Assembly (NCBI GenBank): GCA_030620515.1 | Contig: JAUXEM010000010.1 | Span: 1-40,153 of the forward strand | Direction: 5' to 3' | DNA length: 40,153 bases | Source of the DNA: Salinivirgaceae bacterium | Lineage (GTDB): Bacteria > Bacteroidota > Bacteroidia > Bacteroidales > SZUA-534 | Position numbers and translations under genes: made by a program | Shown: positions 1 through 8,061 of the stretch, piece after piece | How the letters are laid out: every line of letters begins with the position of its first letter | Position numbering within the stretch: the stretch's first letter is position 1 | The notes under the pieces: model-generated | Database searches by the model: none | Seen by the model: only the letters and a program-made list of their open reading frames with translations | Told to the model about the DNA's origin: nothing

Positions 1-70
1 ACTCATTAGTTCCAATCAATTGACTAACAATTAAATACCCCGCAAGCAGAATAAACTTATTAAAGCTCAT
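1..70 (-). CDS. 5' end of an exported or membrane protein, cut by the window edge
   Basis: On the minus strand an ATG at 70 opens a frame that stays open to the window edge. It encodes MSFNKFILLAGYLIVSQLIG and a few more residues. A positive residue followed by a long hydrophobic run is typical of a signal peptide or first membrane segment, so the protein is probably exported. A Bacteroidota-type -7 box (TATCTTTG on the minus strand, 92-99) lies about 20 bases upstream and supports both start and direction. Only 23 codons are visible, so no family can be named. Confidence 0.5.
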   Translation of the reverse strand, partial: MSFNKFILLAGYLIVSQLIGTNE

Positions 71-878
71 ATTTATTCTTTTTAGATGCGTCAAAGATAT
101 TATTTTTATGCAGACTTAAACTCGGATATAAATGAAAATTAAAAATATATTGGATTATTGTGAACGAAAAAAAATAATATGGACAGGCGAATGATTAATC
201 ATCTGCTGTGCAAATGATCCAAACAATAAACTACTGTATTTCTCATTGTGCTCATTATAATAATAATTAAATCAGCATTAATCCTTATTCTATATGGCTT
301 CAGCTATATTTCTGGCTATAATATAGTTTTGCACAACTTTTTCATTTCTTCTTCCTAGGTATTGGTCTCCCTGAATCATATATTATTTAAGTCTTTTTGT
401 GTAGATGCCATATTATCTCTGACCTACCTTACGCAAAAAGAATATATCATGCTGACATTCAAATGGTTACTTTGCGCACTCCAGCAATAAAAAAACTCAT
501 CTATTTGAGGAATAATGATTTGTAAACTATTTCAAAAAATAATTATCCGTTCATAATATTACATTTGTAAAGAAATTAATTTTTGAAAAAGTTTCCAAGT
601 GTATTTATATAATACATCTATTTCGCTCGCCTGCAGCAACGGGTTGCAAAACCCTTAAAACTGTATTTCACGAACACCTATAAAATAATAATTGCTGTTA
701 GTAAATATAAGGATATATCTAAGTGTTTTGCCACTCTCATAGTAAATTAAGAATAGGCTTTACAGCCACATCACACTAAGAACAACTGACACAATAACAT
801 TAACATGCTGATAATATAATGTTAATAATATACCATTTTGATATGACAATGATACCAAATTGATAAAAGTGTGATTCT
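71..878. other. Long gene-free stretch
   Basis: About 800 bases lie between the edge gene and the lipoprotein gene. I see no open frame with protein-like composition on either strand. Visible items are the promoter box at 92-99 (minus) and an 8-bp inverted repeat, TAACATTA at 795-802 with TAATGTTA at 817-824, which could be a 3' hairpin for the gene ending at 879. The rest is AT-rich with no clear RNA gene. Confidence 0.5.
92..99 (-). promoter_or_regulatory. Bacteroidota -7 promoter box for the left-edge gene
   Basis: The minus strand reads TATCTTTG, a full match to TAnnTTTG, the -7 element of Bacteroidota primary-sigma promoters. It would place a transcript start about 15 bases before the ATG at 70. 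I see no clear -33 TTG element. Confidence 0.45.
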
Positions 879-1340
879 TTATTTCAGTTTTACTTTTTCG
901 CTATGCTTAATCTTAATATTTTTGTTGAAAAACATATACTTCACATGTAAACTACCTTTTAAGCTTAACTCCACGCTCCCTTTCCCTAAAAACCCTAGAA
1001 AAGATGCTCCTGCAAGCAAAATATTTTTCTTCTTTATATTAATTGAAAACTCCGAGCTAAAGTTGCCTTTTTTATTCACAATAATAGTTTCGGAGGCTTC
1101 TAATTTACCTAAAAAAACATCTCCAATATAAACATCAATGTCAACATCCTGAATTGTTAGTTTTACATTGTTTGGATTATATAAGGTGATATTTGTTAAA
1201 ATGGTACTCCCTTGTTCTTTCGAATGATCGAAATCAATATTATTGATTGATTTTAGTTCAATTGTTTTATTGCCACAGCTTGCTAGTAGCAATGTGAATA
1301 AAACAATACTTAACCAGAAAAACAATTTATTTAATCTCAT
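879..1340 (-). CDS. LEA type 2 (WHy-domain-like) lipoprotein
   Basis: The 153-aa product has a short hydrophobic N-terminus ending in LLLASC at about residues 17-22, a clear lipobox, so it should be a lipid-anchored envelope protein. The rest alternates beta-strand-like segments and includes phrases typical of LEA14/WHy proteins (TNITLYNPNNVKLTIQDVDI around residues 50-69, then a region where an extra-chain value is offset and restored). These small Ig-like folds are common in Bacteroidota and have no settled enzymatic role. The gene lies downstream of the ExbB/ExbD operon but behind a strong terminator (1371-1396), so it may have its own transcript or receive only read-through. The family call rests on pattern, not on a search. 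Confidence 0.7.
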   Translation of the reverse strand: MRLNKLFFWLSIVLFTLLLASCGNKTIELKSINNIDFDHSKEQGSTILTNITLYNPNNVKLTIQDVDIDVYIGDVFLGKLEASETIIVNKKGNFSSEFSINIKKKNILLAGASFLGFLGKGSVELSLKGSLHVKYMFFNKNIKIKHSEKVKLK

Positions 1341-1370
1341 AATAGTATACTTAATACACCAAAAAACAAA

Positions 1371-1396
1371 AAGGCTGCTCCAAATGAAGCAGCCTT
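1371..1396 (-). terminator. Intrinsic terminator of the ExbB/ExbD operon
   Basis: AAGGCTGCT (1371-1379) pairs perfectly with AGCAGCCTT (1388-1396) around an 8-base loop. On the minus strand the stem is followed by TTTTTGTTTTTT, so it ends transcripts coming from the exbD genes. It lies 20 bases past the stop at 1416. Confidence 0.85.
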
Positions 1397-1415
1397 TTGT
1401 TAAATTTATATAAAC

Positions 1416-1889
1416 CTAGTTCTCTTTAATTCCCTTTCGGGTAGAGTAGTTTATTTTTAAAGCACTTACACGTCGTAACTCTTGCTTAATATCTGATACA
1501 ATACCCATTTTGGTTTTTGCATCTACTTTAAGCGAGGTAGTCATTAAAGGCACCTCTTTTTCGTCACGTTGAATACGTTCTGATTCAATATAGTCACCTA
1601 TGTCACTTACATTTGCAAATTGATCGTTTAGCTGAATACGCGGTTCGGTACCAAAAAGTTTTCTAAATTGGTCTTTTGGTGCTCCTACATTTATATAACT
1701 AACTAACGATTTCTTCTCAAGTTTTTTTACTTCTGTTGCAGACGGAATTTTTACTTGTACTTTTAAATCAACTTCTTTCATGGTTGTGCTAACCATAAAG
1801 AAAAATAATAGCATAAATACAATATCCGGTAAGGCAGAGGTGTTAATTGCTGGTAATTCTTTACCACTATCTTTTCTAAATTTTCCCAT
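1416..1889 (-). CDS. exbD: ExbD/TolR-type biopolymer transport protein, second copy
   Basis: The 157-aa protein has one N-terminal membrane helix (about residues 18-38) preceded by a short basic cytoplasmic segment, then a periplasmic domain. The helix carries SALPDIVFMLLFFFMVSTTM, which contains the conserved Asp of ExbD/TolR proteins that takes part in proton flow. With ExbB it would form an inner-membrane motor using the proton gradient to energise outer-membrane TonB-dependent import or a Tol-like function. Its start is 2 bases from the stop of the preceding exbD, so the two are co-transcribed and probably translated together. Paired, non-identical ExbD genes are usual in Bacteroidota. 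The transported substrate cannot be told from here. Confidence 0.9.
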   Translation of the reverse strand: MGKFRKDSGKELPAINTSALPDIVFMLLFFFMVSTTMKEVDLKVQVKIPSATEVKKLEKKSLVSYINVGAPKDQFRKLFGTEPRIQLNDQFANVSDIGDYIESERIQRDEKEVPLMTTSLKVDAKTKMGIVSDIKQELRRVSALKINYSTRKGIKEN

Positions 1890-1891
1890 AA

Positions 1892-2464
1892 TTAATTTCC
1901 TCCATAGTTTTTAGGTTCTGCTTCAGAAATACTTTTTGGAAAAATCTTTTTAACAGCACTTTTATGCGCCTTATCTAAGTCATCGTACTTCTTTCCAAAT
2001 TTCCTTAACGAAAGCTCATCACGTAATTCGTTGTAAGCCATTGCCAATTCATTTTGTACTTGTACGTATAATCCGTATGAAGTTCCTCGGTCGTTTTGCA
2101 AAGAAATAACCTGTTTCGAGACTTCAACCAAACCAAAGAAATCAACCTCTTTTTCTTTGAATTCAGGTAAATTTTCGTCTCTTGCAGGGTTTTCAATAAA
2201 CTCCTTTGCTTCTTCTTTTAAATTGCGAATATGCATTAATTTTCCTTCAACCAAAAGTTGATCATTCTTGTTAATAAGAACCACAAAAATATTTCTTTCC
2301 TTAATTTTATCATCATTTTCCTGATCTTCAGGAACTGGTGGTGGCAACATTGTTGAAATACCTAAATCGGTATCCATAGTTGTTGTAACCAGGAAGAAAA
2401 TTAATAACATAAAGGCGATATCGGCCAAAGATGCTGCATTATATTCTGGAAGTTTTTTTGGCAT
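1892..2464 (-). CDS. exbD: ExbD/TolR-type biopolymer transport protein, first copy
   Basis: The 190-aa protein has the family layout: short N-terminus, a membrane helix at about residues 10-30 with ASLADIAFMLLIFFLVTTTM including the conserved Asp, then a periplasmic domain. The C-terminus is longer and more basic than in the downstream copy. It is the third gene of the minus-strand operon that begins with ExbB at 3782. An unusually good Shine-Dalgarno (AAGGAG, 2470-2475) lies 5 bases before the ATG, and a 7-bp hairpin (2494-2509) lies in the gap before it, so expression of this subunit may be set separately from ExbB. Confidence 0.9.
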   Translation of the reverse strand: MPKKLPEYNAASLADIAFMLLIFFLVTTTMDTDLGISTMLPPPVPEDQENDDKIKERNIFVVLINKNDQLLVEGKLMHIRNLKEEAKEFIENPARDENLPEFKEKEVDFFGLVEVSKQVISLQNDRGTSYGLYVQVQNELAMAYNELRDELSLRKFGKKYDDLDKAHKSAVKKIFPKSISEAEPKNYGGN

Positions 2465-2469
2465 TTTTT

Positions 2470-2475
2470 CTCCTT
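2470..2475 (-). promoter_or_regulatory. Shine-Dalgarno sequence of the first exbD
   Basis: The minus strand reads AAGGAG, 5 bases before the ATG at 2464. Most genes in this window have no such site, as usual for Bacteroidota. The inverted repeat GTATTGC/GCAATAC (2494-2500 and 2503-2509) sits just upstream. Confidence 0.5.
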
Positions 2476-2513
2476 TTTATTTTTTATAAAGTTGTATTGC
2501 AAGCAATACTCTA

Positions 2514-2933
2514 CTATTTAAATGCTCCTTTTATCTCAGTATATATTAAGCTTGCAAATGATAAACCCAATAATACATAAAGTAGATAAAGAACTGCTCC
2601 AGACCATCTTGATACTACACTAGTAATATCAAAAGGAACGCCGGCTGCATCAAGAAGAATAACATCAGATGCAAATGCATAAGATATTCCTAATAGTACT
2701 GCAAAAACAGCAATAACAGATACACTTGTTATAATGCTTTTTTTGCTACTAAACATATTCATTAGTCCGAATACTGCTACGGCACCAATTGCACCTATAG
2801 CTAAAATGTATGACCAAACTAATAGCATATTCTCATCTAAGTTAACCATGAAGATAATGCCTAAAAGTACACTAACTGCAAAGAGAACTATGAATAGAAT
2901 AGAAATTATTTTAATTGCTGAACTATTACCCAT
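2514..2933 (-). CDS. Small four-helix membrane protein between exbB and exbD
   Basis: This 139-aa protein is almost entirely hydrophobic, with four predicted membrane helices at roughly residues 8-30, 37-58, 66-88 and 108-133 and short loops. It starts 6 bases after the ExbB stop and is followed 49 bases later by exbD, so it belongs to the same transcript. I do not recognise a named domain. Position suggests an accessory or regulatory subunit of the ExbB/ExbD motor, which is inference from context only. Confidence 0.75.
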   Translation of the reverse strand: MGNSSAIKIISILFIVLFAVSVLLGIIFMVNLDENMLLVWSYILAIGAIGAVAVFGLMNMFSSKKSIITSVSVIAVFAVLLGISYAFASDVILLDAAGVPFDITSVVSRWSGAVLYLLYVLLGLSFASLIYTEIKGAFK

Positions 2934-2939
2934 AATAGA

Positions 2940-3782
2940 TTACTTTTGAGAGTGATTGTACTTTGTTAAAATATCAATTAATGAGATAGAAGCATCTTCC
3001 ATATCATTTACAATAGAGTCGATCTTAGCAACACAATAGTTGTAAAGAATCTGTAGAATCATAGCTACAATAAGACCAGTTACTGTTGTAATAAGGGCCT
3101 GAGAAATACCACCAGCTACAAGAGCAGGAGAAATATCACCAGCTGCCTTAATTGCATCAAATGCCGCAATCATACCAATTACAGTACCCATAAATCCTAA
3201 CATAGGAGCAAGAGCAATAAATAATGAAATCCAAGATAAGTTTTTCTCTAATAAACCTGTTTGAACACCACCATATGATACAACTGATTTTTCAACAATC
3301 TCAATACCTTCTTCAGAACGGTCTAAACCTTGATAGAAAATACTTGCAACAGGTCCTTTTGTGTTACGACAAACTTCTTTAGCTGCCTCAACGCCACCTT
3401 GCTGTAAAGCTTCTTCAACGTTTAAAAGTAATTTTTTAGAATTACTAGCAGAGAAGTTTAAGAAAAGAATTCTTTCAATAGCGATAGCTAAACCAAGAAT
3501 TAATGCTAAAATAACAATACCCATAAATTCGGCACCACCTTCAATAAATTTTGCTTTAATTACTTGGTGCATGCTTTTCCCTTCAATAGCTGCTTCGTCT
3601 TCAACAACAGTCTCTTCTATTACTTCTTCTGTTACTTCTTCAGCAACAGCTGCGGAATCGATTGCAGTAGAATCAGTTACCATTGTTGTCTCTCCTTCTG
3701 TTACGTCATCCTGTGCAAAAGTTACGTTAGACGCCATTATTAGCATCCCAATCACAGCGAATAATGCGAGTAGTTTTTTCAT
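2940..3782 (-). CDS. exbB: MotA/TolQ/ExbB-family proton channel protein
   Basis: The 280-aa protein carries the MotA/TolQ/ExbB domain in its C-terminal two thirds. A membrane helix near residues 83-105 is followed by a cytoplasmic segment and two further helices, with the signature LAPMLGFMGTVIGMIAAFDA around residues 192-211 and GGISQALITTVTGLIVAM near 225-242. It would pair with the two ExbD proteins encoded downstream. Two features are less usual: a cleavable-looking signal peptide (residues 1-23, ending TFAQ) and a strongly acidic linker (about residues 25-68, rich in Glu, Val and Thr) before the first channel helix. This N-terminal extension would lie in the periplasm. The start lies 55 bases after tRNA-Ser on the same strand. 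Confidence 0.92.
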   Translation of the reverse strand: MKKLLALFAVIGMLIMASNVTFAQDDVTEGETTMVTDSTAIDSAAVAEEVTEEVIEETVVEDEAAIEGKSMHQVIKAKFIEGGAEFMGIVILALILGLAIAIERILFLNFSASNSKKLLLNVEEALQQGGVEAAKEVCRNTKGPVASIFYQGLDRSEEGIEIVEKSVVSYGGVQTGLLEKNLSWISLFIALAPMLGFMGTVIGMIAAFDAIKAAGDISPALVAGGISQALITTVTGLIVAMILQILYNYCVAKIDSIVNDMEDASISLIDILTKYNHSQK

Positions 3783-3837
3783 TGCTTTTGTTTTTTTGTT
3801 ATTACAAATTTTAATTTTACATTAATCTAAATTATTG

Positions 3838-3927
3838 CGGAGATAGAGGGATTCGAACCCCCGATACCGTTTCACACGGTATACACGCTTTCCAAGCGTG
3901 CGCCTTAAGCCACTCGGCCATATCTCC
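3838..3927 (-). tRNA. tRNA-Ser (anticodon GGA)
   Basis: On the minus strand the acceptor arms GGAGATA (complement of 3921-3927) and TATCTCC (complement of 3839-3845) pair perfectly. The anticodon stem CACGC/GCGTG encloses the loop TTGGAAA, giving anticodon GGA. A long variable arm (ATACCGT/ACGGTAT) and the T arm with GGTTCGAATCC are both present, as expected for a class II serine tRNA. The discriminator base is G and the 3' CCA is not encoded (GCA follows). A 6-bp hairpin (3930-3935 with 3946-3951) lies in the leader. Confidence 0.97.
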
Positions 3928-3994
3928 GTAATCTGAAAACTTTATCAGATTTTGGGCGGCAAAATACAAAAAATATCAACACAAAAAACAGGAA

Positions 3995-5029
3995 TTAAGC
4001 ATTTATTTCACCTCTTAACGATTTTAAAAGGTACTCCTTAATTTGTTCTTTATTGTATTTTTGCCCCAACAAAAACATTAATTTTGCAACTGCTGTTTCT
4101 GTTGTAATATTTTTTCCATTTATAACACCTGCATTTAATAAGCCTAGGCTTGTAGCATACTTTCCCATATTAACACTACCTGCATTACATTGTGTAACAC
4201 TTAAAACTACAACACCCCTGTCAATTGCATACTTTATTTTTTCAGTAAACCAATCTAAAGTAGGCGCATTACCCGAACCATATGTCTCTAAAACCAGCCC
4301 TTTTAGTCCTTTAATATTTACTATTGCATCAACCACTGATGGTTGAATACCTGGGAAAATTTGTAGAATAGCTACATTTGGATCAAGCTTATTGTAAACT
4401 TTAATATCCTTTTTAATTACAGGATAGCAAATTGCTGAATAGTTATAAGATATATCTATACCAGCTTTTGCCAGCTCAGGGTAATTATAAGATCTAAATG
4501 CATCAAAATAATCGGCATTGTGTTTGGTTGTACGGTTTCCTCGATACAACATGTTTTCAAAAAACACCGACACTTCAGGAACTATTGGTTGCCCGTCTTT
4601 TGTTGCTGCTGCAATTTCAATAGCGCTAATAAAATTTTCCTTGCCATCTGTTCTGAGAGTACCTATTGGAAGTTGCGAACCAGTAAAAACTACAGGCTTA
4701 CCTAAATTTTCAAGCAAAAAACTTAAAGCTGCTGCTGAATATGCCATTGTATCGGTACCATGTAGAATAACAAAGCCATCATACTTGTGATAGTTTTTCT
4801 CTATTAATTCTGCTAAATGAATCCAAATTTCAGGAGTAATATTAGATGAATCAACTACCTTTTTAAAAGTTATGGTTTCAATATTAAAAGCAAAGTTATT
4901 CACCTCTGGTACTTGCTTTCTCATATGTCCAAAATCGAAAGGCGCCAACGAACCCGTTTTCGGGTCATTAACCATTCCAATTGTACCCCCTGTATATATT
5001 ATTAATATAGATGTACTTTCTTGACTCAT
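3995..5029 (-). CDS. ansA: Type I (cytoplasmic) L-asparaginase
   Basis: The 344-aa protein matches asparaginase I in length and motifs. The nucleophile region IYTGGTIGM is at residues 11-19 and the second active-site motif HGTDTMAY at 90-97. GSQLPIG and VFFENMLYRGNRTTK follow in the expected order. It hydrolyses asparagine to aspartate and ammonia. No signal peptide is present, which fits the cytoplasmic type I enzyme rather than the periplasmic type II. It starts 18 bases after the tatD stop, so the two are probably one transcript. Confidence 0.95.
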   Translation of the reverse strand: MSQESTSILIIYTGGTIGMVNDPKTGSLAPFDFGHMRKQVPEVNNFAFNIETITFKKVVDSSNITPEIWIHLAELIEKNYHKYDGFVILHGTDTMAYSAAALSFLLENLGKPVVFTGSQLPIGTLRTDGKENFISAIEIAAATKDGQPIVPEVSVFFENMLYRGNRTTKHNADYFDAFRSYNYPELAKAGIDISYNYSAICYPVIKKDIKVYNKLDPNVAILQIFPGIQPSVVDAIVNIKGLKGLVLETYGSGNAPTLDWFTEKIKYAIDRGVVVLSVTQCNAGSVNMGKYATSLGLLNAGVINGKNITTETAVAKLMFLLGQKYNKEQIKEYLLKSLRGEINA

Positions 5030-5047
5030 ATTATACTGTTACCTTAT

Positions 5048-5818
5048 CTAAATATTAAACACCTCAAGTGCATTCTTAGTTGTTGTTGCTGCAATCTGCT
5101 CCAAAGGAATCTGTTTTACTTCGGCAAGCTTTTCGGCTATTAGCCTAATATAGCTGCTTTCGTTTCGCTTACCTCTAAATGGAACTGGTGCAAGATAAGG
5201 ACTATCCGTTTCCAAAACAATATGATTTATGTCAACCTGTTGAATGACATCGCGTAAATTTGTGTTTTTAAACGTTAGTACGCCTCCAATACCCAATTTT
5301 AAACCCATTGCTGTAATCAATTTTGCCTGTTCTAGAGTTCCGCCAAAGCAATGAAAAATACCACTAATATCTGGTGTTACAATTGGTTCTAATAATTTAT
5401 ACACTTCATCGAAAGAGTCGCGAGTATGTATAACTATTGGCCAATTAAGCTCCTGAGCCCACTTTACTTGAGTTACAAAAGCATCTTGCTGCTCTTTAAA
5501 ATGTGTTTTATCCCAATATAAATCTATACCTATCTCTCCTATACCATGAAACAAAGAACCTTGTGAGATGTATTTCTCAGCTATTTGCAGTTCTTCCTTA
5601 TAATTATTTTTTACCGATGTGGGATGCAAGCCCATTAAAGGTATTAAATGCTTACTGTGTTTTTCCGAAAACTCAACCTGTGCACTATGTGTTGAACTAT
5701 CTATTGCTGGAAGAACTATTTTATTCACCCCCTCATATATTGCTTTTTGAAGCACCTCTTCTCTATCTGCATCAAACTCGGTGGCATATATATGAGCGTG
5801 CGTATCTATAAATTCCAT
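5048..5818 (-). CDS. tatD: TatD-family metal-dependent deoxyribonuclease
   Basis: I place the start at the ATG at 5818, giving 256 aa. The frame remains open 39 codons further upstream, but that stretch is not protein-like and a -7 box at 5841-5848 would be inside it. Metal-binding and catalytic motifs of the TatD family appear in order: DTHAH (residues 5-9), GEIGID, IVIHTRDS, GIFHCFGG and ETDSPYLAP. TatD proteins are two-metal TIM-barrel nucleases linked to DNA repair and quality control. It is probably co-transcribed with ansA. Confidence 0.93.
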   Translation of the reverse strand: MEFIDTHAHIYATEFDADREEVLQKAIYEGVNKIVLPAIDSSTHSAQVEFSEKHSKHLIPLMGLHPTSVKNNYKEELQIAEKYISQGSLFHGIGEIGIDLYWDKTHFKEQQDAFVTQVKWAQELNWPIVIHTRDSFDEVYKLLEPIVTPDISGIFHCFGGTLEQAKLITAMGLKLGIGGVLTFKNTNLRDVIQQVDINHIVLETDSPYLAPVPFRGKRNESSYIRLIAEKLAEVKQIPLEQIAATTTKNALEVFNI

Positions 5819-5840
5819 AAAAATGTTTAAACAATGCTTG

Positions 5841-5848
5841 CAAATATA
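5841..5848 (-). promoter_or_regulatory. -7 promoter box of tatD-ansA
   Basis: The minus strand reads TATATTTG, matching TAnnTTTG, 22 bases before the chosen tatD ATG. It argues against the longer upstream reading frame being translated. Confidence 0.55.
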
Positions 5849-5894
5849 CTCTTTCTTATTGGTGTATTTTTGTTTAATAAAAACGGAATTACAT

Positions 5895-5985
5895 AGTGAA
5901 TGAGATTGCTTATCAAGCCTGAGGCTGAATCGCAATGACTAATAATCGGATGAATCGCTGCGAGGAAGAACAATATGACAGTTAT
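5895..5985. repeat. Dispersed-repeat-like palindromic sequence between dprA and tatD
   Basis: The gap contains inverted words typical of dispersed GTCATTGCGA...GCAATCTC repeats seen in many bacterial genomes. Read on the minus strand, GTCATTGCGATTCAGCC is followed by CAGGCTTGATAAGCAATCTC. The inner GCCTCAGGC can fold, as can ATTGC with GCAAT. A second, weaker TGTCATATTG lies on the dprA side. Only one copy is present here, so dispersal is inferred from resemblance. Confidence 0.35.
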
Positions 5986-5988
5986 TCC

Positions 5989-7089
5989 CTAAATTTTAAC
6001 AAAAATTTTACCGGGTAAGCATTTAATTACTCCTGAAAATTCCAGATTTAAAAGGAGAGCTGAAACTTTTGCCATGGTAAATTCTGATTCTCGGCAAATG
6101 GTGTCAATATTTAATTCTTCTCCATTTTCAAAAACAGTTAATAGCTGCTCCTCTTCTTTGGTTAAATTAACAAAAAGCTCTTTCTGCTTGGGCTCAGTAT
6201 TTCTGTTCCAACCCAACAAATATTCTATATCGGCAACTGACTCTAATAATGCAGCACGATTTGTTTTTATAAGCTTGTTGCAACCTAATGAGTATTTATC
6301 GCCTAAGCGACCAGGAACAGCAAAAACATCACGACTATAGGAATTAGCTAAATTGGCAGTAATAAGAGAACCCCCCGTTGTGCCGCTCTCCACAACAATT
6401 GTTGCATCACTAAGCCCTGCAATTATTCTATTACGGCGAATAAAATTATTTTTATCGGGAAACATTCCGCTAAAAAATTCTGACACTACTGCCCCTTGCT
6501 CTAACATCTGCGTTGCAACATCACGATGTTTTGCAGGATAAAGCTGATCAAGCCCATGAGCCAGTATCCCAATTGTTGGTAAATTCTCTTTTAGCGCAGC
6601 TTTATGAGCAGCTATATCAATGCCAAATGCCAAGCCACTAACAATTACAACATCATGCCCACTCTGTTTAAGTTCACTTATAAGTTTATTACAAAAATCA
6701 ATTCCGCGTTGGGTAGCATTTCTAGTTCCAACAACACTTAAATATTTTCTATTATCGCTAATAGCTTGCCCTCTCGAGAAGTACAACAATGGACAATCAT
6801 CGCTTTGTTTTAAGCGGTAAGGATAATCGTCATCAAAAAAAATAGTTACTTTAATTTTATATTTTTCTATAAACTCAAGCTCCTTGTCAGCTAATTGAAA
6901 ATGTTTATTACTTAATATTTGTTCAACTATTTGATTGCCAAAACCTGGAATTTTCAACAAGTCTTTTCTTGAAAGTTTAAAAACATTCTCAATTCCCTGT
7001 GCGTAGGCAATAAGTTTTCGTGAGTTAATACTACCTATTCTTGGAATAGCCATTAATGCCAAATAATCTCTTATGTTAGGATTGGGCAC
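5989..7089 (-). CDS. dprA: DNA-processing protein DprA (Smf)
   Basis: The 366-aa protein has an N-terminal helix-hairpin-helix region (residues about 10-60, with LLKIPGFGNQIVEQIL) and a Rossmann-like DprA core (about 75-285). Core motifs are SVVGTRNAT, VIVSGLAFGIDIAAH, GILAHGLDQLYP, FIRRNRIIAGLSDATIVVES and GGSLITANLA. A C-terminal winged-helix-like segment follows. DprA loads RecA onto incoming single-stranded DNA in transformation. The start codon is GTG at 7089; I see no better ATG nearby. It lies 5 bases after the stop of the upstream membrane-protein gene, indicating co-transcription. Confidence 0.95.
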   Translation of the reverse strand: MPNPNIRDYLALMAIPRIGSINSRKLIAYAQGIENVFKLSRKDLLKIPGFGNQIVEQILSNKHFQLADKELEFIEKYKIKVTIFFDDDYPYRLKQSDDCPLLYFSRGQAISDNRKYLSVVGTRNATQRGIDFCNKLISELKQSGHDVVIVSGLAFGIDIAAHKAALKENLPTIGILAHGLDQLYPAKHRDVATQMLEQGAVVSEFFSGMFPDKNNFIRRNRIIAGLSDATIVVESGTTGGSLITANLANSYSRDVFAVPGRLGDKYSLGCNKLIKTNRAALLESVADIEYLLGWNRNTEPKQKELFVNLTKEEEQLLTVFENGEELNIDTICRESEFTMAKVSALLLNLEFSGVIKCLPGKIFVKI

Positions 7090-7094
7090 GATTA

Positions 7095-7568
7095 TTATGA
7101 CTTTTTCTTATTCAAATCCTTAATTAAATCCAAAGCATCTTTAATCTGCTCTATTTCAGAATCACTAAGTGCACTTATACTTATTTTTGGGTAAGCAGCT
7201 ACTCCCCCTGGTGAATTTAAAAAAAGAACAATCGCCTTTTTAATGCCAAATAAAGACGAAGAAATTTTGTAATCGTGAAACTGTTCCGATTTTATTTGAA
7301 TTGAACTATTTTGCGTTGGGAATGGGCTCATTGATTTGAACCGCAATTGAACTTTATCGGGACCAGCATAGAATATAATGTAATAAAGCTGAAAAACTGA
7401 CATTAATCCGAAAAACAATAATAATGCAATGCCTGCAAAAATAGCCCATTTAAACTCCTTACTATCTGTAAGTAAATAAATAAGTGCCGCACTAAGCACA
7501 ATTAAAAATGGAATTAACATGTATAGTAAACGTATTTTTCCAGCTCGAGGTTTATTATCTAATTTCAC
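7095..7568 (-). CDS. Two-helix membrane protein of unknown function, upstream of dprA
   Basis: The 157-aa protein has two adjacent N-terminal membrane helices (about residues 14-34 and 40-68) followed by a soluble domain of roughly 85 residues. The domain has alternating strands (KVQLRFKSMSPFP, QFHDYKISSSLFGIKKAIVLF) and a final helix (SDSEIEQIKDALDLIKDL). This layout resembles small PH-like membrane proteins, but I cannot assign a family. Its stop is 5 bases before dprA and its start is 55 bases after the tadA stop, so tadA, this gene and dprA form one minus-strand unit. Confidence 0.75.
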   Translation of the reverse strand: MKLDNKPRAGKIRLLYMLIPFLIVLSAALIYLLTDSKEFKWAIFAGIALLLFFGLMSVFQLYYIIFYAGPDKVQLRFKSMSPFPTQNSSIQIKSEQFHDYKISSSLFGIKKAIVLFLNSPGGVAAYPKISISALSDSEIEQIKDALDLIKDLNKKKS

Positions 7569-7623
7569 AGCTTTAAGGTTTTTAGTTTCATCAAAAATAG
7601 TTCAAATAATTTAACCAAAGAAA

Positions 7624-8061
7624 TTATCTTTTCTTTGCAAAAAACTCCTTGAGTAATTGTGCACAATCATTTTCTAAAATGCCTCCAATCACTTCTGTTT
7701 TTGGATGTAAAATATTTGTAGTCTGACTAGAAAATCCACGTTTTACATCTGAAGCCCCATAAACAACTCTGCCAATTTGTGTCCAATAAGAAGCCCCAGC
7801 ACACATCACACACGGTTCAAGCGTTACATAAAGAATACAGTCTTTTAAATATTTACCGCCAATTGCATCAGCAGCAGCAGTATAAGCTTGCATCTCGGCA
7901 TGTGCAGTAACATCGTTTAATGTCTCGGTTAAATTATGTGCCCTTGCAATTACTTTATTCATTGATACTATAACTGCTCCTACGGGAACTTCATCTTTAT
8001 CGAATGCAGTTTTTGCTTCTTCTAAAGCTTTTTGCATAAAATATTCGTCAGAAAAAATCAT
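7624..8061 (-). CDS. tadA: tRNA-specific adenosine deaminase TadA
   Basis: The 145-aa protein has the cytidine-deaminase-like zinc fold. The motif HAEMQA (His54, Glu56) supplies a zinc ligand and the catalytic Glu, and EPCVMCAGA (Cys84 and Cys87) supplies the other ligands. EVPVGAVIV near the N-terminus is typical of TadA and separates it from guanine or cytosine deaminases. It converts A34 to inosine in the tRNA-Arg(ACG) anticodon. A small palindrome, ACCCTA-AC-TAGGGT (8081-8094), lies in its leader. Confidence 0.93.
   Translation of the reverse strand: MIFSDEYFMQKALEEAKTAFDKDEVPVGAVIVSMNKVIARAHNLTETLNDVTAHAEMQAYTAAADAIGGKYLKDCILYVTLEPCVMCAGASYWTQIGRVVYGASDVKRGFSSQTTNILHPKTEVIGGILENDCAQLLKEFFAKKR

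Noticed and set aside
5819-5935. N-terminal 39-codon extension of TatD
   Set aside because: A promoter box (5841-5848) and repeat-like sequence lie inside the extension, and the catalytic protein starts normally at 5818.
6811-6818. Single TAAGCGGT half-site of the LytTR motif inside dprA
   Set aside because: There is no second half at 20 bp and it lies in coding sequence, so it is taken as chance.
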